DNA of 40,397 nt from Fibrobacter sp. (GCA_024398995.1 JAKSIE010000017.1:1-40397), one strand, 5' to 3'. Numbered from the stretch's first letter, positions 18,216 to 26,134 are shown. Numbers and translations are program-made. Notes: generated by a model from the sequence alone, not told the origin.

Positions 18216-19571
18216 ATGGATATATTCAAGAATCTTGCCGTGATGTCCATCGCCGCGATCATGCTTATTGCCTGCGGTGGCGATAACGGCTCCAGCGCTA
18301 GGGACGACGATTCCTCTAGCAGCGTTGCTGACGAGGAAAAATCCTCCTCTAGCACAAAGAATAGCTCCTCTAGCGATAAGGAATCTTCCAGCTCTGCTAA
18401 GGAATCTTCTAGCTCCAGCGTAGCAAAGTACGTCTGCGACATTTACACCTTGGCTGATGCCTTGAGCTGCAAGTGTGACGAAAACCGCGAAGGCGAGCTT
18501 TCTTACAACTACGACAGCGACGTCGAACTGGTCTGCATTCACGACGAAGAACTCAACAAGTGGGGCTGGGTTGTAAAGAAGGAAGAAAGCTCTTCTTCCA
18601 GCGCAGCAAAGAGCAGCTCTTCTGCAGCCTCGAGCTCTTCTGCAAAATCTTCCAGCTCAGTGATTGGCTCGCAAGCCGAGAGCAGCGGCGATGCTTGCAT
18701 CGACATTGCCGAGGCGCAGTGTCAAGGCTCGGAGAGCAAGTCCTCTTCTAGCACTGCCAAGAGCAGCAGCTCTAGCGCCAAGTCTTCTTCTAGCTCTGTG
18801 AAGTCATCTTCTAGCTCCGCCAAGAGCAGCAGCTCTAGTGTGAAGCTCTCTTCCAGCAGCTACGAGCCTTATGACCATACTAGTGACCTGGGGCGCAGCC
18901 ATTTTGCGGTGGATCCTTACAAGCAATTCACTGATGAACGTAATGGCCGCAGCTATTATTACATAACAATTGACGGTGTGGACACCAGTGGTAACGACGC
19001 CTCCGTTACAATCATGGCAGAAAATTTGAATATCGGTGTGATGATTGATGGCGAAGATGTTCAAGAAAATGATGATGTTATTGAACGTTTCTGTTACAAC
19101 AACGATACCACCAAATGTGATCGATATGGTGGCTTGTACCAGTGGGCCGAAATGATGCAGTTGCCCAGCCGTTGTAACATAGAAAGCTGTGCAGATTCGA
19201 TTCCTGCAAACCAAATTCACCAGGGAATCTGTCCCACCGGCTGGCGCTTGATGACCTATAATGATCTTTATATCGCGTGGCATGCTAAGGGCAACGAAGA
19301 CGGATTGAAAGGGTTGCGTTCAGCAAGTTTTAATGGTTTCAACACCACAGGTCTGTCCCTTACCGGAGCTGGTTATAGAGAAACTAATGGTACATTCGTA
19401 AGATTGACTGAATTTGCAAGTTTCTTCTATCCTAGGGAATCTCTTGGAACAAAGGTTGATCGGTATGCCGGAATGGTTGTCATTACAAACACCCCTCAAT
19501 CAGATCCCACAGAAAATTCCATAGACAAAAAACTTTTAGGTGCATCTGTCCGTTGTGTAATGGTGGAATAA
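18216..19571 (+). CDS. Lipoprotein with serine-rich linkers and Fibrobacter major paralogous domain (copy 1)
   Basis: A 451-residue lipoprotein. The signal peptide ends in the lipobox LIAC (Cys20) and is followed by GGDNGSSARDD. Residues ~30-70 and ~125-220 are poly-Ser linkers with Lys, Ala and Val, typical of Fibrobacter modular surface proteins. Between them is a small Cys-containing segment (CDIYTLADALSCKCDENREG). From ~235 to the end is the 'F. succinogenes major paralogous' domain (TIGR02145 type): YKQFTDERNGRSYYYITI, VTIMAENLNIG, CYNNDTTKCDRYGGLYQWAEMM, QGICPTGWRLMTYNDL, SVRCVMVE. The domain's function is unknown. AGGAG stands before ATG, in a leader almost identical to that of copy 2 at 21299. 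Probably surface-exposed. Confidence 0.88.
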   Translation: MDIFKNLAVMSIAAIMLIACGGDNGSSARDDDSSSSVADEEKSSSSTKNSSSSDKESSSSAKESSSSSVAKYVCDIYTLADALSCKCDENREGELSYNYDSDVELVCIHDEELNKWGWVVKKEESSSSSAAKSSSSAASSSSAKSSSSVIGSQAESSGDACIDIAEAQCQGSESKSSSSTAKSSSSSAKSSSSSVKSSSSSAKSSSSSVKLSSSSYEPYDHTSDLGRSHFAVDPYKQFTDERNGRSYYYITIDGVDTSGNDASVTIMAENLNIGVMIDGEDVQENDDVIERFCYNNDTTKCDRYGGLYQWAEMMQLPSRCNIESCADSIPANQIHQGICPTGWRLMTYNDLYIAWHAKGNEDGLKGLRSASFNGFNTTGLSLTGAGYRETNGTFVRLTEFASFFYPRESLGTKVDRYAGMVVITNTPQSDPTENSIDKKLLGASVRCVMVE

Positions 19572-19607
19572 CTCCAATCTCCTAATACATCCCCAAAAAA
19601 TAATCTA

Positions 19608-19632
19608 GGGAACCCTCCATAGAGGGCTTCCC
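19608..19632 (+). terminator. Hairpin downstream of lipoprotein copy 1
   Basis: GGGAACCCTC and GAGGGCTTCCC pair around CATA, 37 bp beyond the stop. There is no T-run. A matching hairpin follows copy 2, so the element was duplicated with the gene. Confidence 0.55.
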
Positions 19633-19640
19633 ATTGTGCG

Positions 19641-19670
19641 TGTCATCCCAGGCGAATACCTGGGATCTCC
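19641..19670. repeat. Third, diverged and inverted copy of the palindromic repeat
   Basis: TGTCATCCCAGG-CGAATA-CCTGGGATCTCC. This is the reverse orientation of the rnc-flanking elements, with the inner bases changed on both arms so that pairing is kept. Confidence 0.75.
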
Positions 19671-19750
19671 CCAAACTTTTTAATAATAAGCATGCAAGAG
19701 CATGCCAAAGGCTAATCTCATGTCTAAATAGCGTGCTAAACGAGCGTCGC

Positions 19751-19806
19751 AAAATCAAGTTCACTTGATTTTATGACCGAGTGACGCCGCTAACGCCGCA
19801 GGCGTT
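19751..19806. repeat. Two perfect inverted repeats before the LEPR-motif remnant
   Basis: AAAATCAAGT-TC-ACTTGATTTT (19751-19772) is a perfect 10-bp palindrome. AACGCC-GCA-GGCGTT (19792-19806) is a perfect hairpin ending two bases before the ATG at 19809. The preceding stretch (19690-19750) holds GCATGC twice. The purpose is unknown. Confidence 0.6.
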
Positions 19807-19808
19807 CA

Positions 19809-20184
19809 ATGAACAACAACTCCCGTAAGTCCTCCAAGAACACCTCTTCCAAGTCTTCTAAGGCAAGAAAAAATTCTAAGAAGAACTTTAAGATCGAAAA
19901 TCTAGAACCACGCTTAATGATGGACGCGGCCACTAGTTTTGAGGTGGAAAAACTGGATGCTTATGCAGAACAGTTTGAGAGTCTGTCTGCGACAATCGGT
20001 GATGAAGTTACAAAGGCTATTGATTCCATTTCAAGCTTTGACATTTCTTCTCTTGGCATCTCTGAAAAAATTGATTCTGTAACATCTCTGTTAAGCGATT
20101 CCGCCGAAAAGTTTAAGGGAATTGAATGCAGATGGTGATGAAAACCTACTTGAGTTTTTACAATTATTTTACCTAAAATCGTGA
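19809..20184 (+). pseudogene. Frameshifted N-terminal remnant of a LEPR-motif surface protein
   Basis: The first 109 codons (19809-20138) start with a Ser/Lys/Asn-rich basic stretch and then NFKIENLEPRLMMDAA. The LEPR-x-L-x-x-A motif marks the N-terminus of very large exported adhesin-like proteins in many bacteria. The frame then stops abruptly (GIECRW). Shifting by one base near 20122 keeps a plausible reading (LNADGDENLLEFLQLFYLKS) up to 20184, so a frameshift and large truncation are likely. No ribosome binding site is visible; a hairpin abuts the ATG. It could also be a short real protein, which I consider less likely. Confidence 0.55.
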
Positions 20185-20221
20185 AATTTTCGACTGCTTC
20201 AAACGTGTTATAGTATGTAGG

Positions 20222-20260
20222 GCGAATCCGCCTTACGCTATTGCGGGGGCGTTCCCGCCT
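20222..20260. repeat. Two adjacent hairpins before the Rpn-family gene
   Basis: GGGCG-AATC-CGCCT and GCGGG-GGCGTT-CCCGC lie side by side just upstream of the nuclease gene. They may be the remains of an element end or structures in the leader. Confidence 0.4.
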
Positions 20261-20270
20261 GGATAAAACT

Positions 20271-21212
20271 ATGGCAACTTTTGAGGAAAAAGTCGAAAAG
20301 CAAGTTGAAATTTTAAAGCAGCATACGTTCCTGGATCCGACCCGGGACAGGGTCTTCAAGGAAATCTTTTCGAAGGATGCAACTCTAATCCATTTCTTGA
20401 ACGCAATCTTGCACCTGCCCGAGGAACGCAAAATCGTGAGTATCGAGCGCAAGAAGCCTGCGTCGACGTTGACTTCCGCAATCGATGTGGAGGAGGTCCG
20501 CTTTGACGTACACGCGAAACTCAACAACGAAGAATACGTGGATCTGGAGATGCAGCGGGCGACTCACGAGGATTTTGTGGACCGTGTGGAGCTTTATGCA
20601 AGTCAGCTCTCCATCGAATCCAAGATTCACTTTGACAGCCAGCGTACCGAGACCGAGAAGGAGGATCACCCCTACCTGATGCCCTCCACCTACAGCATCT
20701 GGATCTGCAATTTCCCGGTCCGTTTTTGTGAATGCTACCGCGAGGAACTGGGCCTCTTCCGCTTTTCTAGCATCGGTGACCCCGACGCCTTGCCGGTTTA
20801 TGACAAAAAAAGGTATATTGTTGTTGATCTTTGCAAGGTGGATGCGAAGGTCTTGAACCTGAACACCGCCGAGACGGAATGGCTGGAACTCTTCACCAGG
20901 ATGGCTTCCGCGAAGGACGCCCCCAAGACGAAGGATCCCGTCATTGCGGATGTCTACCGCCGGATGATGGTGAACGCCCTCGAGAAGAACTTTATCAAGG
21001 AGATTGCAGCAGGTATGGTCACAGAGGCTGAAATCAAGACACGAATCGGAACCGCCCGCCGCGAAGGCCGTGAGGAAGCGAGACTGGGTGACGCCGAAGC
21101 ATTCCTTCGTGATGGTGATTCTGTGGATCGTGTTGCACGCGTTCTCAAGCTTCCTCTTGAAAAAGTGCAGGAACTAGCGGACAAGATTGCCTCCGGGAAA
21201 GCCCAAAGCTAA
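20271..21212 (+). CDS. Rpn family recombination-promoting nuclease / PD-(D/E)XK putative transposase
   Basis: A 313-residue protein of the Rpn/PDDEXK_2 family, whose E. coli members are DNA endonucleases that promote RecA-independent recombination. The N-terminal signature FLDPTRDRVFKEIFSKD, then LNAILHLPEERKI, and the nuclease core RFDVHAKLNNEEYVDLEMQ (Asp ... Glu-x-Gln) are clear; YASQLSIESK follows. The C-terminus has a Glu/Arg-rich helix (TARREGREEARLGDAEAF) and a short LPLEKVQELADK helix, standard for the family. The ATG at 20271 is preferred to a TTG ten codons upstream because the conserved part starts right after it. The gene stands alone between two lipoprotein paralogues; no terminal inverted repeats or target duplication were seen. 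Confidence 0.88.
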   Translation: MATFEEKVEKQVEILKQHTFLDPTRDRVFKEIFSKDATLIHFLNAILHLPEERKIVSIERKKPASTLTSAIDVEEVRFDVHAKLNNEEYVDLEMQRATHEDFVDRVELYASQLSIESKIHFDSQRTETEKEDHPYLMPSTYSIWICNFPVRFCECYREELGLFRFSSIGDPDALPVYDKKRYIVVDLCKVDAKVLNLNTAETEWLELFTRMASAKDAPKTKDPVIADVYRRMMVNALEKNFIKEIAAGMVTEAEIKTRIGTARREGREEARLGDAEAFLRDGDSVDRVARVLKLPLEKVQELADKIASGKAQS

Positions 21213-21238
21213 ACCTGCTACTGAACATTGATTAAAAG

Positions 21239-21266
21239 GCTCCGGTGATTGTTCATCGGGGCATTT
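21239..21266 (+). terminator. Probable terminator after the Rpn-family gene
   Basis: GCTCCGGTGA and TCATCGGGGC pair over 10 bp (two G-T) around TTGT, followed by ATTTATTA. The T-run is weak. Confidence 0.5.
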
Positions 21267-21298
21267 ATTATATTTTAGAGAGAAAGTTAGGAGAACAT

Positions 21299-22360
21299 AT
21301 GATCGAATATCTGTTTATGTTGTCCATCGCCGCGATCATGCTTATTGCCTGCGGAGGCGATAACGGCTCAAGCGCTAGGGACGACGAAATTGACAGCTCT
21401 TCCTCAGGCGTCATTCTGAGCAGCTCTTCTGATGTCATTTTTAGCGGAGGCTCCTCCTCTGTGGAAGAATCCAGTTCCTCCGTTGTGAAGTCCTCTTCCA
21501 GCGCCAAGGAATCCTCTTCCTCCAGCGAAGCCAAGAGCAGCTCCAGCTCCGTAAAGAGCAGCAGCTCTTCTGATGTCATTCTGAGCGGTGGCTCCGCCGC
21601 AGTCGAAGAATCTAGTAGTAGCTCTGTTGTGAAATCTTCTTCCAGCTCTGTGAAGATTTCCAGCAGCAGCTCGTACGTGCCGTTTGATCATGCAAAATTC
21701 TTGTCAAAAGCAAAGTATGAAGACGGCGTGTACAAGCAGTTTACTGATGAACGTACTGGCCGTAGCTACTACTATATCACCATTACAGGTAGGGATACCA
21801 GTTACAAGGCTAATTCTGTGACCGTCATGGCCGAAAACCTGAATATTGGTGAAATGGTCCGCGGAAGAACAAACCAGGAAGATGATTCCAAGATTGAACG
21901 TTATTGTTATGATAACGACACCACCAATTGCGATAAGTATGGCGGTCTTTACCAGTGGGCAGAAATGATGGCTTTGCCTAGCCGCTGCAATACGGAAAGT
22001 TGCGCCGATTTGATTCAGGAAAACCATCAGGGCATTTGCCCCGAGGGCTGGCGTTTGCTGACCTATAACGATATGTACACCATAGTCCATGCAGATGGAA
22101 ATGAGGATGGTATCAAGGGTGTTCGATCTGAATATAGATTTGGTGGTTATAATACTACTGGATACTCTTTGGTTGGTGCTGGGTATTTGTGGAACAATCG
22201 ATTTGAAGATGTAAATGCAATTACATATTGGTATTATCCTGAAGAAGGTATTCCTACTAGGGGTAAAGTATCCTCCACGAGTAATACAGGAACTAGTTTC
22301 CAACTAAGTGCTGTAGATAAAACAAACGGTCTTTCCGTCCGTTGTGTAATGGTGGAGTAA
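21299..22360 (+). CDS. Lipoprotein with serine-rich linker and Fibrobacter major paralogous domain (copy 2)
   Basis: A 353-residue paralogue of the protein at 18216. The ATG at 21299 is chosen because GTTAGGAGAACAT stands before it exactly as before copy 1. The lipobox is LIAC (Cys18), followed by the same GGDNGSSARDD. One long Ser-rich linker (~30-145) carries an internal DVI(F/L)SGGS repeat; the small Cys segment of copy 1 is missing. The C-terminal domain (~150-353) again has YKQFTDERTGRSYYYITI, VTVMAENLNIG, YGGLYQWAEMM and QGICPEGWRLLTYNDM. Oddly, the signal peptide start MIEYLFM has no Lys or Arg, unlike copy 1 (MDIFKN). The function is unknown. Confidence 0.87.
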   Translation: MIEYLFMLSIAAIMLIACGGDNGSSARDDEIDSSSSGVILSSSSDVIFSGGSSSVEESSSSVVKSSSSAKESSSSSEAKSSSSSVKSSSSSDVILSGGSAAVEESSSSSVVKSSSSSVKISSSSSYVPFDHAKFLSKAKYEDGVYKQFTDERTGRSYYYITITGRDTSYKANSVTVMAENLNIGEMVRGRTNQEDDSKIERYCYDNDTTNCDKYGGLYQWAEMMALPSRCNTESCADLIQENHQGICPEGWRLLTYNDMYTIVHADGNEDGIKGVRSEYRFGGYNTTGYSLVGAGYLWNNRFEDVNAITYWYYPEEGIPTRGKVSSTSNTGTSFQLSAVDKTNGLSVRCVMVE

Positions 22361-22399
22361 CACCAATCTCCTAAACAATTCTCCCCAAAAAAGATTCTC

Positions 22400-22424
22400 G
22401 GGAACCCTCATGGTGAGGGCTCCC
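22400..22424 (+). terminator. Hairpin downstream of lipoprotein copy 2
   Basis: GGGAACCCTCA and TGAGGGCTCCC pair around TGG, with no T-run. It corresponds to the hairpin after copy 1. Confidence 0.55.
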
Positions 22425-22446
22425 ATTCCCAAGTTTAAATGATAAT

Positions 22447-22465
22447 GATACGCAAAAGGCGTATC
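22447..22465. repeat. Perfect hairpin between lipoprotein copy 2 and plsX
   Basis: GATACGC-AAAAG-GCGTATC, 27 bp beyond the plsX stop codon. There is no T-run on either strand. It may help to end converging transcripts. Confidence 0.45.
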
Positions 22466-22491
22466 AAGGGGAAAATTGACACTCAGGATAA

Positions 22492-23496
22492 TTAAGCCTG
22501 AGGAACTTCCGCTGCTGCTGCAGCGGTAGCGTCGTCCTTGATTTCAGACAAACGAGCGTTCACAGCCTTGGCCACGCCGAGGCGTGCATACTTGGCAGCC
22601 ACTTCAACAGCCTTTTCGATTGCCAGAGCGTCGGAACGGCCGTGAGCGATAATGCCGGTACCGTTGAGACCCAGGAGCAAGGCGCCACCGGTCATGCGGT
22701 AGTCCCACATTTCGTCGAACTTGCGGCCAGCTTCGGAATCGATGTTGCCGAACATCTTGTGATGCATTTCGTAGAAGCCTTCGATCATCTTGAGGATTAC
22801 GTTACCTGTAAAGCCAGAGGTAACAGCCACGTCGGCCTTGCCCATGATCAGGTCTTCACCTTCGATGTTGCCGATGAAGTTCACGGGAGCGTTCTTCAGG
22901 AGCTGGTAGGCTTCCTGACAAACTGCGGGACCCTTGTGTTCTTCTTCGCCCATGTTCACCAGACCGACCTTCGGCTTTTCGCGACCAAAGTAAGTTTCGG
23001 CAAAGGCAGAACCGGCGATGGCAAAGTCAACGAGAACAGATGCGCGTTCGTCTACGTTGGCACCAGCATCCACGAGGACGATGGGCTTTTCAGCGGTGGG
23101 AATCACGCAGCCGATAGGCGGACGACCAAACTTTTCGGTGGTCTTACCAAGAAGCATAAGGCAGCTGGCCATCATAGCGCCGGAGTTACCAGCACTGACG
23201 GAAGCATCAACCATGCCCTTCTTCTGAAGAGCAACGCAGGTCACCAGACCGGAGTTGGGCTTCTTCTTGAGAACCATGACAGGATGTTCGTCCATGGCGA
23301 CCGGCTCCGGTGCATCGACCACAGAAATACCGTTGCCGGTATAACCGCGCTTTGCAAGACCAGCCTTGACCTCGGCCTCAGGTCCGCACAGAACGATATG
23401 CAGATCGGCATCCTTATTGGCAGCGTTAATAGCGCCATCGATCACTACGTCGGGGGCAAAATCGCCACCCAGGGCATCCAGAGCTACTTTAACCAT
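22492..23496 (-). CDS. plsX: Phosphate acyltransferase PlsX
   Basis: Makes acyl-phosphate from acyl-ACP for the first step of phospholipid synthesis, at the membrane surface. The 334 residues show the family start VALDALGGDFAPDVVIDGAI, HIVLCGPE, the core VSAGNSGAMMASCLMLLG, PIVLVDAGANVD, GLVNMGEEEHKGP, DVAVTSGFTGNVILKM and GLNGTGIIAHGRSDA. AAGGAAG precedes ATG. It follows rpmF on the same strand as in most bacteria, but a strong terminator-like hairpin lies between them. Downstream, where fabH is expected, there is converging accessory DNA. Confidence 0.96.
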   Translation of the reverse strand: MVKVALDALGGDFAPDVVIDGAINAANKDADLHIVLCGPEAEVKAGLAKRGYTGNGISVVDAPEPVAMDEHPVMVLKKKPNSGLVTCVALQKKGMVDASVSAGNSGAMMASCLMLLGKTTEKFGRPPIGCVIPTAEKPIVLVDAGANVDERASVLVDFAIAGSAFAETYFGREKPKVGLVNMGEEEHKGPAVCQEAYQLLKNAPVNFIGNIEGEDLIMGKADVAVTSGFTGNVILKMIEGFYEMHHKMFGNIDSEAGRKFDEMWDYRMTGGALLLGLNGTGIIAHGRSDALAIEKAVEVAAKYARLGVAKAVNARLSEIKDDATAAAAAEVPQA

Positions 23497-23551
23497 GGTA
23501 GACTTCCTTATACATCAAAAACTTTTGACCCTTATAAAAGGTCCCTTAGAG

Positions 23552-23588
23552 AAAAAAAGGTAAGCCCCGGATACACCGGGACTTACCT
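23552..23588 (-). terminator. Terminator or attenuator between rpmF and plsX
   Basis: On the minus strand AGGTAAG-t-CCCGG and CCGGG-g-CTTACCT pair with one internal mismatch around a short loop, followed by seven T. The strength suggests that much rpmF transcription ends before plsX. Confidence 0.75.
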
Positions 23589-23604
23589 TAATATACACTA
23601 AAAA

Positions 23605-23790
23605 TTAGGCTTCAGCCTTCATGTCGACAACTTCGACACCATTGTAGTAACCGCAAACCGGGCACACACGGTGCGGGCGCTTTACGGAACCGCAATGATC
23701 GCAAGTAGCCATAGCGGGCACTTCCATCTTCCAGTGGGTACGACGCTTGTCACGACGAGCGGTGGAAGTTTTTCTTTTAGGTACTGCCAT
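23605..23790 (-). CDS. rpmF: 50S ribosomal protein L32
   Basis: A 61-residue large-subunit ribosomal protein. [22 protein letters not shown] is the family start, and the zinc-binding form is kept (CDHC ... CPVC). The ribosome binding site AGGAG lies in the last codons of yceD, with two bases between the yceD stop and the rpmF ATG. The two are therefore probably translationally coupled. Confidence 0.97.
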   Translation of the reverse strand: MAVPKRKTSTARRDKRRTHWKMEVPAMATCDHCGSVKRPHRVCPVCGYYNGVEVVDMKAEA

Positions 23791-23792
23791 TT

Positions 23793-24320
23793 TTAACTCC
23801 TGTTTTCCATTTTGCTCTTAAGAGCTTTGAGTTTTTCCCAGCGGGGATCCAAGGGTTTTTCGCCGTCGGCTTCCTCTTCTGGCTTGTTGTTTGTTACAAA
23901 GATAAAATCTTCGTCGGGATTTTTCACGGGTGCTTGCGGTTCTTGCAGTATAATTAGCTCACGAACGCACTCGGAAACATCGACGAAGTACTGCCCCAGG
24001 GGGATTTTGTAGGCATAAACGTCTACGTCCTCCTCATCCAGTTCTTGCTTGGACACCTGGATACGTTCCACTTCGACCACGATTTCAGTGGAGAAGGGTC
24101 GGTCGAACGGTTCCAGTGTGCGGGAGCAGGTCAGCGTCTGAACGCCAGAGATAGAGCCAGTCACAAGCCACTTGTTGTCGCCTTCGGGGCTAACCAGCAC
24201 CTGAGCTACCAGATCGCCCTTTAGGTGCAGTTCGTCGAAGAGTTCAGGGGCGTCGGCATGGGACCAGACCACCTGGCGGTCTTCGGGTTCAGTCAGTGTT
24301 TGTGCAATATCGAATCTCAA
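23793..24320 (-). CDS. yceD: YceD/DUF177 family protein
   Basis: A 175-residue member of the DUF177 (YceD) family, usually encoded directly before rpmF; E. coli YceD has been linked to 23S rRNA accumulation. Visible family features are [42 protein letters not shown] (one Cys of the usual pair) and the acidic loop [27 protein letters not shown]. The start is TTG: an in-frame stop lies four codons upstream and no ATG occurs before the conserved part. A promoter ending in TAAATTTG is only seven nt before this TTG, so the transcript may have almost no leader. Confidence 0.9.
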   Translation of the reverse strand: MRFDIAQTLTEPEDRQVVWSHADAPELFDELHLKGDLVAQVLVSPEGDNKWLVTGSISGVQTLTCSRTLEPFDRPFSTEIVVEVERIQVSKQELDEEDVDVYAYKIPLGQYFVDVSECVRELIILQEPQAPVKNPDEDFIFVTNNKPEEEADGEKPLDPRWEKLKALKSKMENRS

Positions 24321-24327
24321 AGTGGCA

Positions 24328-24358
24328 CAAATTTAGTAAAAACCCAATTTTGAGTCAA
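24328..24358 (-). promoter_or_regulatory. Promoter of yceD-rpmF (TTGACT-17-TAAATTTG)
   Basis: On the minus strand TTGACT (24353-24358), a 17-bp spacer and TAAATT (24330-24335) extended to TAAATTTG. It fits both the sigma70 pattern and the TAnnTTTG element. The start codon follows seven nt later. Confidence 0.6.
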
Positions 24359-24392
24359 TATAGAGCCATAATGTTCATAGATTTAGGTCACT

Positions 24393-26063
24393 ATGATTGA
24401 AAATCGGACAAATTTCAAGAATTCCGGCGAGCAGGCCACGGACTGGTGGAAGCGAACCATCGCCTACGAAATATACCCCAGCAGTTTCCAGGATTCCAAC
24501 GGCGACGGCATCGGCGACCTGGCGGGAATCCAGTCCCGACTGGGCTACCTGGAGTCCCTGGGGGTTGGGGCCCTGTGGCTTACCCCGGTGTACGCCTCCC
24601 CCATGGTGGATAACGGCTACGACGTGTCCGATTTTTACGACATCAATCCCATTTTCGGCACCATGGACCACATGGACAACCTGATCCGAGAGGCGGACCG
24701 CCACGGCATCAAGATCGTGATGGACCTGGTGTTCAACCATACTTCCGACCAATGCAAGTGGTTCCAGGAATCCAAGTCCAGCCGTACCAACGAAAAAAGT
24801 GACTGGTACATCTGGCGCGACCCTCGCCTTGTAAAGGACGAAGCTACCGGCGAACTGCGCAGGTGCCCGCCCAACAACTGGCGTGGAATTTTCGGAGGCT
24901 CCGTGTGGGAATGGAGCGAAGAGCGAGGCCAGTACTATATGCATACGTTTGCAACCGCACAGCCCGACCTGAACTGGGAATGCGATGACGTACGAAGGGC
25001 CCTTTACGACATTGCGAACTTCTGGATAAACAAGGGCGTTGGCGGGTTCAGAATCGACGCCATCCCCTACATCAAGAAGCCTCAGGACTTTAGGGATGGC
25101 GAGCCGGACGCGGGGGATGGTCTTGTAAGCGTCCACACCATGACTGTAAATACCAGCGGTATCCTTGACTTTCTATACGAGTTCAAAAAGAACGTTACCG
25201 AAGGTAAGAACGTGTTCACCGTGGCAGAGGCCAACGGCGTCGGCCCCGAGGACTTGAAGTACTGGGTCGGCGATCAGGGCGCATTCGATATGTTGTTTGA
25301 ATTCGGCCACCTTCACGATGTGGAGCTTTGGTGCAAGCCAGGTCCCTTCGGCATTATGGATTTCAAGAAGGCGCTGATAGCAAGCCAGAAAGCCACCGCA
25401 CAAAACGGATGGTACCCGGTATTCTTCGAGAACCACGACAAGCCCCGTTGCATCAACAACTACTTCTCCCCTGCCGCAGATCCAGCTCTTGCCGCCAAGG
25501 CCATCGGAACACTGATGTTCACCTTGCGAGGCACGCCCTTTATTTTCGAAGGCCAGGAACTGGGAATGACCAACGTGAAATGGGATTCCATCGACACATA
25601 TAATGAAGTCAATTCCAAGGCCCAGTACAAGTTCGCCCTGGAGGAAGGCTTCAGCGAAAAGCAGGCTCTTGAGTTCGTGCACCTTTTCAGCCGCGACAAC
25701 GCCCGCACACCCATGCAGTGGAGTTCAAGTGCAAACGCAGGTTTTACCACGGGAAAGCCCTGGCTACCTGTGAACGAGAATTTCGTTACCCTCAACGTGG
25801 AGACCGAGTCCGCGGACGAAAACTCCGTACTCAGCTATTACAGGAATTTAATCCAGTTGCGCAATCAGTCGCCCGTCCTTTTGGAAGGCGCCTTCGAAGC
25901 CATAATCCCCGACCACAAACAAATTTTTGCCTTTAAGAGAACCCTGTTGAACGAATCCTGGATCGTAGCGGTCAACCTTTCTGAATCCGCAACAAAATTC
26001 CAGTGGGAAAATTTCGACATCGACATGAAGCCTCTAGAAGCCATAATTCTCAAGAGTGTTTAA
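24393..26063 (+). CDS. GH13 alpha-glucosidase (oligo-1,6-glucosidase-like)
   Basis: A 556-residue cytoplasmic alpha-amylase-family enzyme, likely cutting glucose from short alpha-glucans. It has no signal peptide. WWKRTIAYEIYPSSFQDSNGDGIGDLAGI is the typical start of the oligo-1,6-glucosidase/dextran glucosidase group. The four conserved regions are present: DLVFNHTSD, GGFRIDAIPYI with nucleophile Asp222, VAEANG with acid Glu279, and ENHDKPR with Asp349; FIFEGQELGM follows. The C-terminal beta domain is complete. Trehalose synthase is a less likely alternative because of length. It is divergent from yceD, with only 72 bp between. No Shine-Dalgarno is visible; TAGATTTA lies seven nt before the ATG, so the message may be nearly leaderless. 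Confidence 0.9.
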   Translation: MIENRTNFKNSGEQATDWWKRTIAYEIYPSSFQDSNGDGIGDLAGIQSRLGYLESLGVGALWLTPVYASPMVDNGYDVSDFYDINPIFGTMDHMDNLIREADRHGIKIVMDLVFNHTSDQCKWFQESKSSRTNEKSDWYIWRDPRLVKDEATGELRRCPPNNWRGIFGGSVWEWSEERGQYYMHTFATAQPDLNWECDDVRRALYDIANFWINKGVGGFRIDAIPYIKKPQDFRDGEPDAGDGLVSVHTMTVNTSGILDFLYEFKKNVTEGKNVFTVAEANGVGPEDLKYWVGDQGAFDMLFEFGHLHDVELWCKPGPFGIMDFKKALIASQKATAQNGWYPVFFENHDKPRCINNYFSPAADPALAAKAIGTLMFTLRGTPFIFEGQELGMTNVKWDSIDTYNEVNSKAQYKFALEEGFSEKQALEFVHLFSRDNARTPMQWSSSANAGFTTGKPWLPVNENFVTLNVETESADENSVLSYYRNLIQLRNQSPVLLEGAFEAIIPDHKQIFAFKRTLLNESWIVAVNLSESATKFQWENFDIDMKPLEAIILKSV

Positions 26064-26134
26064 ATAAAATTACACTTCAAAAAAAAGATGTTCTCTTTTC
26101 GTTCCACAACCCTAGCAAGGCTCGCCAAATAAGG

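Noticed and set aside
20185..21240. A complete insertion sequence around the Rpn-family gene
   Set aside because: No matching terminal inverted repeats or target duplication could be found; Rpn proteins often stand alone.
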